Below, piece after piece: positions 8,116 through 16,911 of a stretch of DNA of 64,000 nucleotides; positions within the stretch are counted from its first letter, which is position 1, and each line of letters opens with the position of its first letter. This DNA comes from PoT sp049331405. GTDB taxonomy: Bacteria > Planctomycetota > Planctomycetia > Isosphaerales > Isosphaeraceae. The DNA lies in the NCBI RefSeq assembly GCF_049331405.1, contig NZ_CP186275.1, forward strand, positions 124,001 through 188,000. Reading direction: 5' to 3'. The translations under genes were made by a program, and so were the position numbers. The notes under the pieces were generated by a model. The model did no database searches. It saw nothing but the letters and a program-made list of their open reading frames with translations, and was not told the origin of the DNA.

Positions 8116-10406
8116 GCACGCCCCTGGATGATCCCCACCCCCACCTGCCGACATCGTACCGGGCCGGCCTCCGGCCGATGGCCGCTTACCAGGACGACGA
8201 CGGCGACGGTGGGGGGCCGTCGCGGCCCAAGATCTCGCCGAAGCTGATCCTCCGCGCCTTCCGCAGGCACTGGTGGCAGATCCTCCTGCTCTGGGCCGTC
8301 GGCTCGGGCGTCGGCATCTTCATGGCGAAGACGCGGATCAAGCCCACGTACGAGGCCGTCGGCCGCGTCCGGGTCGAGCCCGGCGAGCAGTCGCTCTACA
8401 CCGTCAGGAACAGCGGCGCCACGCTCGACTACACCGAGTTCAAGGAGATGCAGGCCAACTCGGTGCTCACGCCGGTCGTCATCGGCCTGGCCCTCACCGA
8501 GCACCCCGAGCTCTATCGGTACCCGAGGCTCCAGGGGGCCTCCGACGTCGAGCAGACCATCCGGGGCTGCGTCCGCGTCAACATCCTGCCCAAGCAGAGC
8601 TTCATCGAGATCAGCATGACCTCGACGGTCGCCAACGAGTGCGCCGACATCGTCAACGCCGTCCTCGACGCCTACGTCAAGAGCGTCTCGAACATGACGG
8701 ACGAGGAGACGAAGCAGCGCATCGAGCAGCTCCGCAAGGAAATCGATAAGCGGAAGGTCGAGCTCGACCAGAAGCGGGTCGAGTGGAAGAACCTCAGCGA
8801 CCAGATCGGCGCGGCCGACATCGACGGGCTCAAGGACAAGAACTCGGTCACCAGCGACGACTACCGGCAGTTGAGCGACCAGCTCGCGAAGGTCGAGATG
8901 GAGCGCGTCAGCGCCCAGGCCGAGCTCGAGTTCCTCCGGGGGGAGAAGCTCGACCCGGCCCGCCCGGCCGACGGGGAGGCCCTGAAGGCCGCCGTCGAGG
9001 ACTCGATCGAGTCGCACCCGAAGATGGCCAGCATCCAGGCCGAGATCGAGCGGGTCAAGTTGCAGATGGAGCACATGCGCCGCAAGACGGCCAACAAGAT
9101 GGACCTCGCCTACCAGCACCAGGCCAGGAACCTCGCCACGCTCAGGAAGCAGGAGGCGAGCCTGAAGGCCAAGCTCCGGCCCCAGATCGAGCGCGACCTG
9201 AGCTCGGGCATCGGGATCGGCGACAAGGAGCAGGAGCGGGTCCTCGCCCAGGCCGAGCGCGAGTTCGTGACGCTCTCCAAGCAGGAGGAGCACCTCAAGA
9301 CCCAGCTCGGCAACATGAAGCTGCGGAGCCGGCAGGCGGGGACCGAGTCGCTCCAGCTCTCGATCGCCCAGTATGACGCCGAGCGGGCCGCGAGCGTCCT
9401 GCACAAGGTCGAGGACAACCTGAACCAGCTCGAGCACGAGGCCCGCAACCCGATCGCGCGGGTCCGCCGCGAGTTCCCCGCCAAGGCCGTCGGCCCCAAT
9501 GGCGGCAACCGGACCAAGATGATCATGATGACCCCGCCGGGGGTCTTCCTCATCGCGCTCGCCCTCTTCGTCCTGCTGGAGAGCCGGGCGGGGCGGGTCG
9601 CCGACCCCGACGACCTGCCGAGTCGGGCGAAGCTCCAGGTGCTCGGCGTCGTCCCCCCATTGCCCGTCGTCAGGGCGGTGGGGCTCCCCGGCAGCCGCGA
9701 GGAGGACCGGGCCCAGCGCCTGCTCGACGAGTTCGTGCAGAGCCTCGACCACCTCCGCGTCACGCTCTGCGCCAGGCCCGACCCCTGGGGCCGCAACCGC
9801 CACTGCTTCCTGATCACCAGCGCCTGCGGCAGCGAGGGGAAGACCACCCTGGCCGCCCAGCTCGCCGAGCGCTGCGTCAACGCCGGGCTCATGACCCTTC
9901 TCATCGACGCCGACCTGCGGAACCCGACGCTCACCCGGATGCTCGACAGCACCGAGAGCGAGGGCCTGATCAACGTCCTGAGGGGCGAGGTCGAGGCCGA
10001 GCAGGTCATCAAGGTGATCGACGCGGCGGGCGGATTCCACTTCCTGCCGGCCGGCAGCCCCCGGATCGACCCCAGCCGGTTGCTCCAGGGGAACGGGCTC
10101 GGCAGCCTGCTCGCCCAGGCCAGGGAGAGCTTCGACATGATCCTCGTCGACGCCTCCCCCGTGCTCCCCGTCCCCGACGCCCTCATGATCGGGCGCTGGA
10201 TGGACGGCGCGGTCCTGGCCGTCCGCTACGACAACAGCCGGTTCAACGCCGTCGAGCGTGCCCAGCGCCGGCTGACATCCGTGGGCGTCCCCGTGATCGG
10301 GGCCGTCGTCAACGGCGTCAAGTCGTCCGAGTCCTCGTCCTACGGCGGCTATTACGCCTACGTCGGCGGCGGGGCAGCCAACGGCTCCCCCGACCCCGAA
10401 GCTTGA
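8112..10406 (+). CDS. Polysaccharide co-polymerase (Wzz) fused to bacterial tyrosine kinase
   Basis: 764 residues. Wzz-like chain-length domain: TM1 at about residues 54-72, a long periplasmic coiled coil (about 190-460), and TM2 in the segment FLIALALFVLLES. The C-terminal BY-kinase domain has a Walker A-type SACGSEGKTT (Lys577), Walker A' LLIDADLRNP (Asp599/Asp601) and Walker B MILVDASP (Asp680). The tyrosine cluster YGGYYAYVGG near the C-terminus is the usual autophosphorylation tail. Proteins of this kind control polymerisation and export of Wzx/Wzy-type polysaccharides; Wzx- and Wzy-like genes lie downstream in this locus. Overlap with the EpsI-like gene suggests coupling. Confidence 0.95.
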   Translation: MSTPLDDPHPHLPTSYRAGLRPMAAYQDDDGDGGGPSRPKISPKLILRAFRRHWWQILLLWAVGSGVGIFMAKTRIKPTYEAVGRVRVEPGEQSLYTVRNSGATLDYTEFKEMQANSVLTPVVIGLALTEHPELYRYPRLQGASDVEQTIRGCVRVNILPKQSFIEISMTSTVANECADIVNAVLDAYVKSVSNMTDEETKQRIEQLRKEIDKRKVELDQKRVEWKNLSDQIGAADIDGLKDKNSVTSDDYRQLSDQLAKVEMERVSAQAELEFLRGEKLDPARPADGEALKAAVEDSIESHPKMASIQAEIERVKLQMEHMRRKTANKMDLAYQHQARNLATLRKQEASLKAKLRPQIERDLSSGIGIGDKEQERVLAQAEREFVTLSKQEEHLKTQLGNMKLRSRQAGTESLQLSIAQYDAERAASVLHKVEDNLNQLEHEARNPIARVRREFPAKAVGPNGGNRTKMIMMTPPGVFLIALALFVLLESRAGRVADPDDLPSRAKLQVLGVVPPLPVVRAVGLPGSREEDRAQRLLDEFVQSLDHLRVTLCARPDPWGRNRHCFLITSACGSEGKTTLAAQLAERCVNAGLMTLLIDADLRNPTLTRMLDSTESEGLINVLRGEVEAEQVIKVIDAAGGFHFLPAGSPRIDPSRLLQGNGLGSLLAQARESFDMILVDASPVLPVPDALMIGRWMDGAVLAVRYDNSRFNAVERAQRRLTSVGVPVIGAVVNGVKSSESSSYGGYYAYVGGGAANGSPDPEA

Positions 10407-10739
10407 GCGCCGGGCCCCGCCCCTGCGGCCCGAGGTTGCCGAAAAGCGACACGAGGCCTACTGCGGCCCATCCTGTCTGGCCGCGCGGTCCCGCGCGACC
10501 TAGAATGGTTTATTAAAGGTAGCTAAGGACTTACGTGCGGGCGGGGCGATCTTTCCGGAACGATTGAACGGCCGCGCCTGATCGTGTATATCAACTAATT
10601 AAGCGGCCTTGATGCCGGTTCGGATCGCGGGGGTCGACGGGCCGAGTTTCCGTTCGACCGGGGGTCCGGGCTGGCCCGCCTCGTCGGCGGGCCGGGGGTC
10701 GGCATCATCGGCGATAAGAGAGCCACGGGAGGAGCAGTC
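10407..10739. other. Intergenic region, no gene seen
   Basis: 333 bp between the kinase and exosortase genes. No plausible reading frame was found. Its central part is AT-richer than its surroundings and contains the promoter candidate listed separately, so the exosortase and downstream genes may have their own transcription start. Confidence 0.5.
10564..10592 (+). promoter_or_regulatory. Candidate sigma-70-type promoter upstream of exosortase
   Basis: TTGAAC (10564-10569), a spacer of exactly 17 bp, then TATATC (10587-10592). It resembles the TTGACA/TATAAT consensus and lies about 148 bp upstream of the exosortase GTG. It was found by eye only; such matches are rarer in high-GC DNA but still arise by chance. 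Confidence 0.4.
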
Positions 10740-11666
10740 GTGACGACGGTTCCGGTCAACGTCTCCGAGCCATGGAAGCCAAGCGTATCGGACGGAGTCG
10801 CGCTGCTGTTGATCGCGCCGGTGCTGGGCTGGTCCTACGCGTCGAACATCGTCGGGATCGTGGATCGCTGGATCCGCGACCCGAACCAGTCGTTCGGCTT
10901 CCTGGTCGTGCCCATCGCCCTGATGATCTTCTGGTCCCGCCGGCACAAGCTCGACCGGGCGAAGATGAAGCCGAGCGCGATCGGCTTCGGCCTCCTGCTG
11001 GCGGTCCTGGCCCTGCGGTATCCGCTCTATGAGTGGAACGAGCAGTACATCGAGAACGCGACCTTCCCGCTGGTGATCGCCTGCCTGACGCTCGCCGTCG
11101 GCGGCTGGCACCTCTTCAAGGTGGCCTGGCCGGCCTTGGCGTTCCTGCTGTTCATGCTCCCCCTGCCGCCGAGCATCAACTCGATCCTCGCCGACCCGCT
11201 CCAGCGCGTGGCGACGCTCGGCAGCATCACGGTGCTCCAGGTCATGAACCTGCCGGTCTTCGCCGAGGGGAACGTGATCATCATCGGGGCCGAGCCGCTC
11301 GAGGTCGCCCAGGCCTGCAACGGGCTCTCGATGCTCCTGAGCTTCATCACGCTGATCACGGCAATGGTCATCCTGATCCCGAGGCCCCTCTGGGAGCGGA
11401 TCACCCTGATGCTGAGCGCGATCCCGATCGCCCTGATCGCGAACATCATCCGGATCGTGGCGACGGCCTGGTGCTACCACAAGTTCGGCCACGAGACGGG
11501 GGAGAAGATCGCCCACGACATGGCCGGGCTCGTGATGCCGGTCATCGCGCTGGCCCTCGCCTTCCTCGAGCTCCGCATCCTCTCCTGGCTGGTCGTCGAG
11601 GAGCCCCTGGCCCCGGCGCCCGCCCGCACGACGGGCCCCCGGATCGTCGGCACGAATCCCCGCTGA
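10740..11666 (+). CDS. Exosortase family transpeptidase
   Basis: 308 residues, about eight transmembrane helices. The three residues conserved in exosortases/archaeosortases are present: Cys193 in QACNGLSMLL, Arg238 in ANIIRIVATA, and His259 in IAHDMAGLVMP. These enzymes cleave C-terminal PEP-CTERM-type sorting tails and probably transfer the protein to a cell-surface polymer. GTG start at 10740 with GGAGGAG upstream. It follows an EpsI-like gene and a Wzz/BY-kinase and precedes the glycosyltransferases, the usual setting. The planctomycete exosortase subfamily is likely but not proven from the sequence. No protein with a recognisable sorting tail is encoded in this window. Confidence 0.93.
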   Translation: MTTVPVNVSEPWKPSVSDGVALLLIAPVLGWSYASNIVGIVDRWIRDPNQSFGFLVVPIALMIFWSRRHKLDRAKMKPSAIGFGLLLAVLALRYPLYEWNEQYIENATFPLVIACLTLAVGGWHLFKVAWPALAFLLFMLPLPPSINSILADPLQRVATLGSITVLQVMNLPVFAEGNVIIIGAEPLEVAQACNGLSMLLSFITLITAMVILIPRPLWERITLMLSAIPIALIANIIRIVATAWCYHKFGHETGEKIAHDMAGLVMPVIALALAFLELRILSWLVVEEPLAPAPARTTGPRIVGTNPR

Positions 11667-11854
11667 CCCCCGGCCCGACCCGGTTCTCCGCGACAGACCC
11701 AAAGGGGGCGGGTCGAGGCCCCTTCGCTTCGACCCGACCCGATTCGATCCCGACGCGACCTGGAACCGGGGACTCCTCCCTTATTTCATTGCCGCGACGC
11801 TGGCGTCGCGAAACAAACGGCCCGAGCCAGGACCTTTCCCTTCCGAGACCCCCT

Positions 11855-13096
11855 TTGAAGATCCTCTACATCAACCCCGTGGGCACCATCGGCGGCGCCG
11901 AGATGTGCCTGCTCGACATCCTGGCTCAGGTCCGCGAGGCGAGGCCGTCCTGGGAGTTGAAGGTCATCCTGGGGGACGACGGCCCGCTCAAGACGGCCAT
12001 CGTCGGCATGGGGATCCCCTGCGAGGCCCTGCCATATCCGGCCTCGCTCGCCGGCATGGGGGACGCCGGGGGCAAGGAAGGGCAGGCCGGGCAGAAGAAC
12101 AAGGGGCCGCTGGCCAAGGCGGCTCGCCTCGGCTCCGTCGGGCTCGCGTCGATGTCTTACCTGGCGAGCCTGAAACACCTGATCCGCAGGGAAGCCCCCG
12201 ACATCGTCCAGACGAATGGGATGAAGGCGCACGTCCTGGCGGCCTGGGCCGTCTCTCGGGGCGTCCCTTTAATTTGGCACCTGCACGAGTACCTCAGCAA
12301 TCGCCCGATGATGGTGAAGCTGCTGAGGGCCTCGACCCGGCGCTCGATCTCGGCGGTGGCCGTGTCGAAGTCGGTCGCCGACGACGCCCGCGCGGTGCTC
12401 GGCGACAGGGTGAAGGTCGGCACGATCTACAACGCCCTGGACCTGAACCACTTCTCCCCCGAAGGCCCAGGCGCGGATGATCCGGCCTGGCTCGACCGCG
12501 AGGCGGGGCTCCCGCCGGCCCCCGAGGGGACGGTGCGCGTCGGCCTGGTCGCGACCTATGCTGTCTGGAAAGGGCACGACGTTTTTCTCGATGCAATCGC
12601 CAGAATTCCGGCAAAACGGCCGAGTCGGTTCTACATTGTAGGAGGACCGATCTATCGGACGCAGGGCTCTCAAGTCTCCCTCGAGGGCCTGAAGGCGAAG
12701 GCCGAAAGCCTCGGGATCGTCGGCCGGATCGGCTTCGTGGGGCATCAGACCGACCCCGCCCGGGTATTCCGGGGATTGGATGTCGTCGTCCATGCAAGCA
12801 CGAGGCCCGAACCATTCGGCCGGGTGATCGTAGAGGGTATGGCCTGCGGCCGCGCCGTCATCGCCGTGAGCGACGGCGGGGCGGCCGAGTTGTTCGAGGA
12901 TGGAGTGTCCGCGCTCGGCTGTCCCCCCAGGGATCCGGCCGCGCTCGCCGAAGCGATCGACCGGCTCGTCGTCGACCCGGTCCTGCGGCGAGGGTTGGGG
13001 GTAGCCGGCAGAGAAGCCACCGTCACGCACTTTGACCGCAGTCGCCTGGCAGAACAATGGAGCCATTTGTATGAAGCCGTCGGCTCGACAGCGTAA
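11855..13096 (+). CDS. GT4-type glycosyltransferase
   Basis: 413 residues from TTG 11855, chosen because the N-terminal beta strand (KILYINPVGTIGGAEMCLL) begins there; no ATG or GTG lies nearby in frame. GT-B fold: an N-terminal acceptor domain, then GLVATYAVWKGHDVFLDAI and the nucleotide-sugar half with RPEPFGRVIVEGMACG, the E-x7-E motif of retaining GT4 enzymes. It would transfer a sugar from a nucleotide donor to a lipid-linked intermediate in the cytoplasm; donor and acceptor are unknown. Its 3' end overlaps the epimerase by 26 bp. Confidence 0.9.
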   Translation: MKILYINPVGTIGGAEMCLLDILAQVREARPSWELKVILGDDGPLKTAIVGMGIPCEALPYPASLAGMGDAGGKEGQAGQKNKGPLAKAARLGSVGLASMSYLASLKHLIRREAPDIVQTNGMKAHVLAAWAVSRGVPLIWHLHEYLSNRPMMVKLLRASTRRSISAVAVSKSVADDARAVLGDRVKVGTIYNALDLNHFSPEGPGADDPAWLDREAGLPPAPEGTVRVGLVATYAVWKGHDVFLDAIARIPAKRPSRFYIVGGPIYRTQGSQVSLEGLKAKAESLGIVGRIGFVGHQTDPARVFRGLDVVVHASTRPEPFGRVIVEGMACGRAVIAVSDGGAAELFEDGVSALGCPPRDPAALAEAIDRLVVDPVLRRGLGVAGREATVTHFDRSRLAEQWSHLYEAVGSTA

Positions 13097-14129
13097 GTGG
13101 ATCATCACCGGTGGGGCCGGATTCATCGGTAGCCACGCCGCGGCGAGACTCCACCAGGAAGGCCACCACGTCGTGGTCGTGGATAACCTGAGCCGCCGGG
13201 GCGCGGACATGAATCTCGCCTGGCTGCGGGATCAGGGGATCAACGACTTCATCAAGGCGGATATCCGCGAGTATGACTCGATCCGCGACGTCGTCGCCAA
13301 GCACAGCGACGCCGACGTCGTCCTGCACCTCGCCGCGCAGGTCGCCGTGACGACCAGCGTGGTCGACCCCCGCAACGACTTCGAGATCAACGCCCTGGGC
13401 ACCTTCAACGTGCTCGAGGCCGTCCGCACCGCCGGCGAGGGCAAGCCGGCCGTCTTCTACAGCTCGACCAATAAGGTCTACGGCAACCTCGAGCACGTCA
13501 AGGTCGTCGAGCGCGACGGCCGCTACGCCTACGAGGACCTGCCCCAGGGCGTCGACGAGCACGAGCCGCTCGACTTCCACAGCCCCTACGGCTGCTCGAA
13601 GGGGACCGGCGACCAGTACGTGCGCGACTACGCCCGGATCTACGACCTCAAGACGGTCGCCTTCCGCCAGTCGTGCATCTACGGGACCCGGCAGTTCGGC
13701 ATCGAGGACCAGGGCTGGATCGCCTGGTTCTGCGTCGCCGCCACGCTGGGCAAGCCCTTCACGATCTTCGGCGACGGCAAGCAGATCCGCGACACCCTCT
13801 GGGTCGGCGACCTCATCGACGCCTACCTCTGCGCTTACGACAAGATCGACAGCGTCGCGGGCGAGGTCTTCAACATCGGCGGCGGCCCGGCCAATACCCT
13901 GAGCCTGCTGGAGCTGGTGTCGATCCTCAACGAGTCCTTCGGCGGCACGCTGAACCCCCCCTTCGCCGACTGGCGCCCCGGCGACCAGCGCGTCTTCGTG
14001 GCCGACATCCGCAAGGCCGGGCGCATGCTCGGCTGGTCCCCCAAGGTGTCGACCCAGGAAGGGGTCCAGCAGCTCCTCAAGTGGGTCCGCGAGAACGGCG
14101 ACCTCTTCCGGGCCGTCGGCCTCGGCTGA
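13071..14129 (+). CDS. SDR nucleotide-sugar epimerase, CDP-paratose 2-epimerase-like
   Basis: 352 residues from ATG 13071; a longer frame starts at 13032. Extended SDR fold: NAD-binding TGGAGFIGS (residues 13-21), YSSTNKVYG around residue 134, and the catalytic Tyr173-x3-Lys177 in SPYGCSKGTGDQY. The STNKVYG and DFHSPYGCSKG blocks, followed by an RQSCIYG/QGWIAWF region, are those I associate with CDP-paratose 2-epimerase (RfbE/TyvE), which makes CDP-tyvelose. None of the other CDP-dideoxyhexose genes are in the window, so the true substrate may be a different NDP-sugar. It overlaps the preceding glycosyltransferase by 26 bp. Confidence 0.88.
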   Translation: MKPSARQRKWIITGGAGFIGSHAAARLHQEGHHVVVVDNLSRRGADMNLAWLRDQGINDFIKADIREYDSIRDVVAKHSDADVVLHLAAQVAVTTSVVDPRNDFEINALGTFNVLEAVRTAGEGKPAVFYSSTNKVYGNLEHVKVVERDGRYAYEDLPQGVDEHEPLDFHSPYGCSKGTGDQYVRDYARIYDLKTVAFRQSCIYGTRQFGIEDQGWIAWFCVAATLGKPFTIFGDGKQIRDTLWVGDLIDAYLCAYDKIDSVAGEVFNIGGGPANTLSLLELVSILNESFGGTLNPPFADWRPGDQRVFVADIRKAGRMLGWSPKVSTQEGVQQLLKWVRENGDLFRAVGLG

Positions 14130-14147
14130 TCCGAAGGGAAGACGGGC

Positions 14148-14181
14148 GCCGGCCCCGGGGGATGCAAGTCCCCGGGCCGGC
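14148..14181 (+). terminator. GC-rich hairpin between epimerase and next glycosyltransferase
   Basis: GCCGGCCCCGGGGGA (14148-14162) can pair with TCCCCGGGCCGGC (14169-14181) with one bulged C and a 6-nt loop. No T-tract follows. It lies 18 bp after the epimerase stop. It may be a partial terminator, attenuator or mRNA-stability hairpin. Confidence 0.45.
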
Positions 14182-14374
14182 CGCCCCGGGCGTCGTCGAT
14201 AGGCCAGCGTCGGGTTGGGTTGACAGCTTTTCACGTGTTGAATTCAATCTTATGAATTGGCGACTCGGATCGAACGCGGGCACGGCGGGCATCGCCTCGG
14301 CGTCTGGTGAGACGCCGGCGATCGGCGGGGGCGTGGCCCCGGTGCCGGGCTCGAGGCTCCCAGGGGGTTCCAGG

Positions 14375-15562
14375 ATGTCGAGGATCCGCGTCTGCCACCT
14401 CGGCAAGTACTACCCGCCCGCCGCCGGGGGGATCGAGTCGCACGTCCGGACCCTGGCCCAGGCCCAGGTCGACGCGGGGCTCGCGGTCGAGGTCGCCGCC
14501 ATCAACCACGAGGAAGGGCCGACGGTCGTCGACTACGACGGCCAGATCCGGATCACCCGGTTCGGCCGATCGGCCTCGCTCGGCAAGTTCGACTTCACCC
14601 CCGACGCCGCGCGCGGGCTCGCCCGCGTGGAGGCGGACATCCTCCACCTCCACGTCCCCAACCCGACGATGATCCTGGGCCTGCTCGCCGCCAGGCCCAA
14701 GATCCCGACCGTGGTGACGTACCACAGCGACCTGATCCGGCAGAAGTACCTGGGGATGGCCTTCCGCCCTTTCGAGCGCCTCGCCTACCGGAACGTCGCG
14801 GCCGTCATGCCGACGAGCCCAGCGTACCCGGGGGGCTCCAAGTTCCTCCGCCCTTATGGCGACCGCCTGTACGTGCTGCCGCACGGGATCGACCTCTCGC
14901 CGTACCTCGACCCCTCGCCGGGGGACCAGGAGAAGGCGGCCGAGATCCGCGAGAAGCACGCCAGCAACGGCCCGCTCTGGCTGGGCGCGGGGCGGCACGT
15001 CTACTACAAGGGGTTCCTCAACGCCGTCAGGGCCCTGACCCGCGTCAGCGGCAAGCTGATCCTCGTCGGCGGCGGGCCGGATCAACCCTTGCTCAAGGCC
15101 GAGGCCGAGCGCCTGGGCGTGGCCGACCGCGTGATCTTCCCCGGCAATTTGCCCCATTACCTCGACCTCGTGCCGTACTACCTCGCGGCCGACGCCTTCT
15201 GGTTCCCGTCCAACGCCCGGAGCGAGGCCTTCGGCCTGGTGCAGGTCGAGGCTATGGCCTGCGCCTGCCCGGTCATCAACACCTGGATCCCGCACAGCGG
15301 CGTCTCCTGGGTGAGCCTCCACGAGGAGACCGGCCTGACGGTCCCCGTCGACGACCCGCTCGCCCTGGCCGACGCGGCGAACCGGATCATCTCCGAGCCG
15401 GGCCTCCGCAGCAGGCTCGGCGCGGCGGCCAAGCGGCGTGCGATCCAGGAGTTCGACCACCGCGTGATGGCCGACCGCAGCCTCGCGATCTACGACCACG
15501 TCCTGACCGGCGCCGCGATCCCGCAGGTCTCCCACCGCGCGGCCTGGTCCCCATCGGCCTGA
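14375..15562 (+). CDS. GT4-type glycosyltransferase
   Basis: 395 residues from ATG 14375, chosen because GGGGG lies 8-12 nt upstream and the N-terminal strand MSRIRVCHLGKYYPPAAGG begins here; an ATG at 14252 would add a low-complexity leader. The GIESHVRTLAQ segment and the C-terminal SEAFGLVQVEAMACACPVI (E-x7-E) are typical of retaining GT4 enzymes. Acts in the cytoplasm on lipid-linked sugar intermediates; specificity is not readable. A 245-bp gap with a strong hairpin separates it from the epimerase. Confidence 0.92.
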   Translation: MSRIRVCHLGKYYPPAAGGIESHVRTLAQAQVDAGLAVEVAAINHEEGPTVVDYDGQIRITRFGRSASLGKFDFTPDAARGLARVEADILHLHVPNPTMILGLLAARPKIPTVVTYHSDLIRQKYLGMAFRPFERLAYRNVAAVMPTSPAYPGGSKFLRPYGDRLYVLPHGIDLSPYLDPSPGDQEKAAEIREKHASNGPLWLGAGRHVYYKGFLNAVRALTRVSGKLILVGGGPDQPLLKAEAERLGVADRVIFPGNLPHYLDLVPYYLAADAFWFPSNARSEAFGLVQVEAMACACPVINTWIPHSGVSWVSLHEETGLTVPVDDPLALADAANRIISEPGLRSRLGAAAKRRAIQEFDHRVMADRSLAIYDHVLTGAAIPQVSHRAAWSPSA

Positions 15563-15603
15563 CCCGACCGAACCGAGACACGTCCCATCGGGGGAGGATT
15601 GCC

Positions 15604-16860
15604 ATGGACCACGACGCCCCGGCGACCCTGACCGCCAACGCCCCCGACCCGACCATGACCCAGACGCCGACGCAGAGCACGAATCGCAACGCCTGGCACC
15701 TCGTCACGGGCGAGTACCCCCCGCAGCCCGGCGGCGTCGCCGACTACACCGCCTTGCTCGGTGCCGAGCTGGCGAAGACCGGCGACGACGTCCACGTCTG
15801 GACCTCCTCCGGCCCCGACGACCCGGCGACTGAGATTCAAGGCGTGACCGTCCATCGCTCGGCCGGCCGCTGGTCGGGGGATGACCTCGCCCGGCTCGAC
15901 CGCGAGTTCGAGGCCATCCCCGGCTCCAAGCACATCGTCGTCCAGTACGCCCCCAACGCCTGGGGCTTCAAGGGGATGAACCTGGGCTTCTGCCGCTGGC
16001 TGGTCAGGCGCAAGAAGCGCGGGGACGACGTCCGGGTCATGTTCCACGAGTGCTGGTACACGCTCGAGCGCCGCGACAAGCCGATGCGCTACGTCCTCGT
16101 CGCGGTCCAGCGGCTCATGGCCAGGGCGCTGATGAATGCGTCGTCCCAAGTGTATATGTCAATTCCGTACTGGGAGTCGATGCTCAGGCGCTCCGAGCCC
16201 CCCGGCAAGAAACGCCCGATCACCTGGACCCCTGTGCCGAGCAACGTCCCTTACACGCAAAACCCCGAGGCCGTCGCCGCCCTCCGCCGGAAATGGTCCC
16301 CCGACGGCCGGCCGATCCTCGCGAGTTTCGGCACCTTCGGCGAGACGATCGGCTCGATGATGGGGCGGATCGTCCCCGGGCTCGTCACCCCCGACAACGG
16401 CCGGGTCTTCGTCCTGATCGGGCGGGGGAGCGACCGCTTCGCCTCGCGTCTGATCGCCGAGAATCCGCACCTCGAAGGCCGGCTCATCTCGACGGGCGGG
16501 CTCGCCCCCGACGACCTCTCGGCGCACCTCCAGGCGTGCGACCTGTTGATCCAGCCGTATCCGGACGGGGTCTCGAGCCGGCGCGGGAGCCTGATGGCGG
16601 GCCTGGCCAATGGGGTCCCCGCCGTGACGAACCTCGGGGCCAGGAGCGAGCCGGTCTGGTCGCAGAGCCCTTGCATCATCCTCGCCCCGGTGCCCGACCC
16701 CGACGCCGTGATCGCGGCGGCCGGGTCGGCCCTGGCGAACCCCGAGGGGCTCGCCGCCCTGCGTCCCCAGGCCCGCGCCTTCTACGAGCAGCATTTCGAG
16801 ATCCGGCGGACCGTCGAGGCCATCCGGGGCCGGGCGGTCGATGCTCCCCGACGCCCTTGA
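15604..16860 (+). CDS. Glycosyltransferase, GT4-like, without a clear E-x7-E motif
   Basis: 418 residues; ATG 15604 has an ideal GGGGGAGG 6 nt upstream. After a disordered leader of about 30 residues comes WHLVTGEYPPQPGGVADYTALLG, a GT-B acceptor-domain start. The C-terminal half holds LQACDLLIQPYPDGVSSRRGSLMAGLANG. In most GT4 enzymes this place carries two glutamates seven residues apart; here the first is replaced within DGVSSRRGS, as in some divergent families. Specificity unknown. Its neighbours on both sides are GT4 enzymes of the same locus. Confidence 0.85.
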   Translation: MDHDAPATLTANAPDPTMTQTPTQSTNRNAWHLVTGEYPPQPGGVADYTALLGAELAKTGDDVHVWTSSGPDDPATEIQGVTVHRSAGRWSGDDLARLDREFEAIPGSKHIVVQYAPNAWGFKGMNLGFCRWLVRRKKRGDDVRVMFHECWYTLERRDKPMRYVLVAVQRLMARALMNASSQVYMSIPYWESMLRRSEPPGKKRPITWTPVPSNVPYTQNPEAVAALRRKWSPDGRPILASFGTFGETIGSMMGRIVPGLVTPDNGRVFVLIGRGSDRFASRLIAENPHLEGRLISTGGLAPDDLSAHLQACDLLIQPYPDGVSSRRGSLMAGLANGVPAVTNLGARSEPVWSQSPCIILAPVPDPDAVIAAAGSALANPEGLAALRPQARAFYEQHFEIRRTVEAIRGRAVDAPRRP

Positions 16861-16911
16861 CATTCGCGGACGTATTCGAATCACTCGATCTAACTTCACA
16901 CCCTGCGATCC

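Noticed and set aside
7851..10040. Long minus-strand frame over the Wzz/BY-kinase gene
   Set aside because: GC shadow; the plus-strand frame has all BY-kinase motifs.
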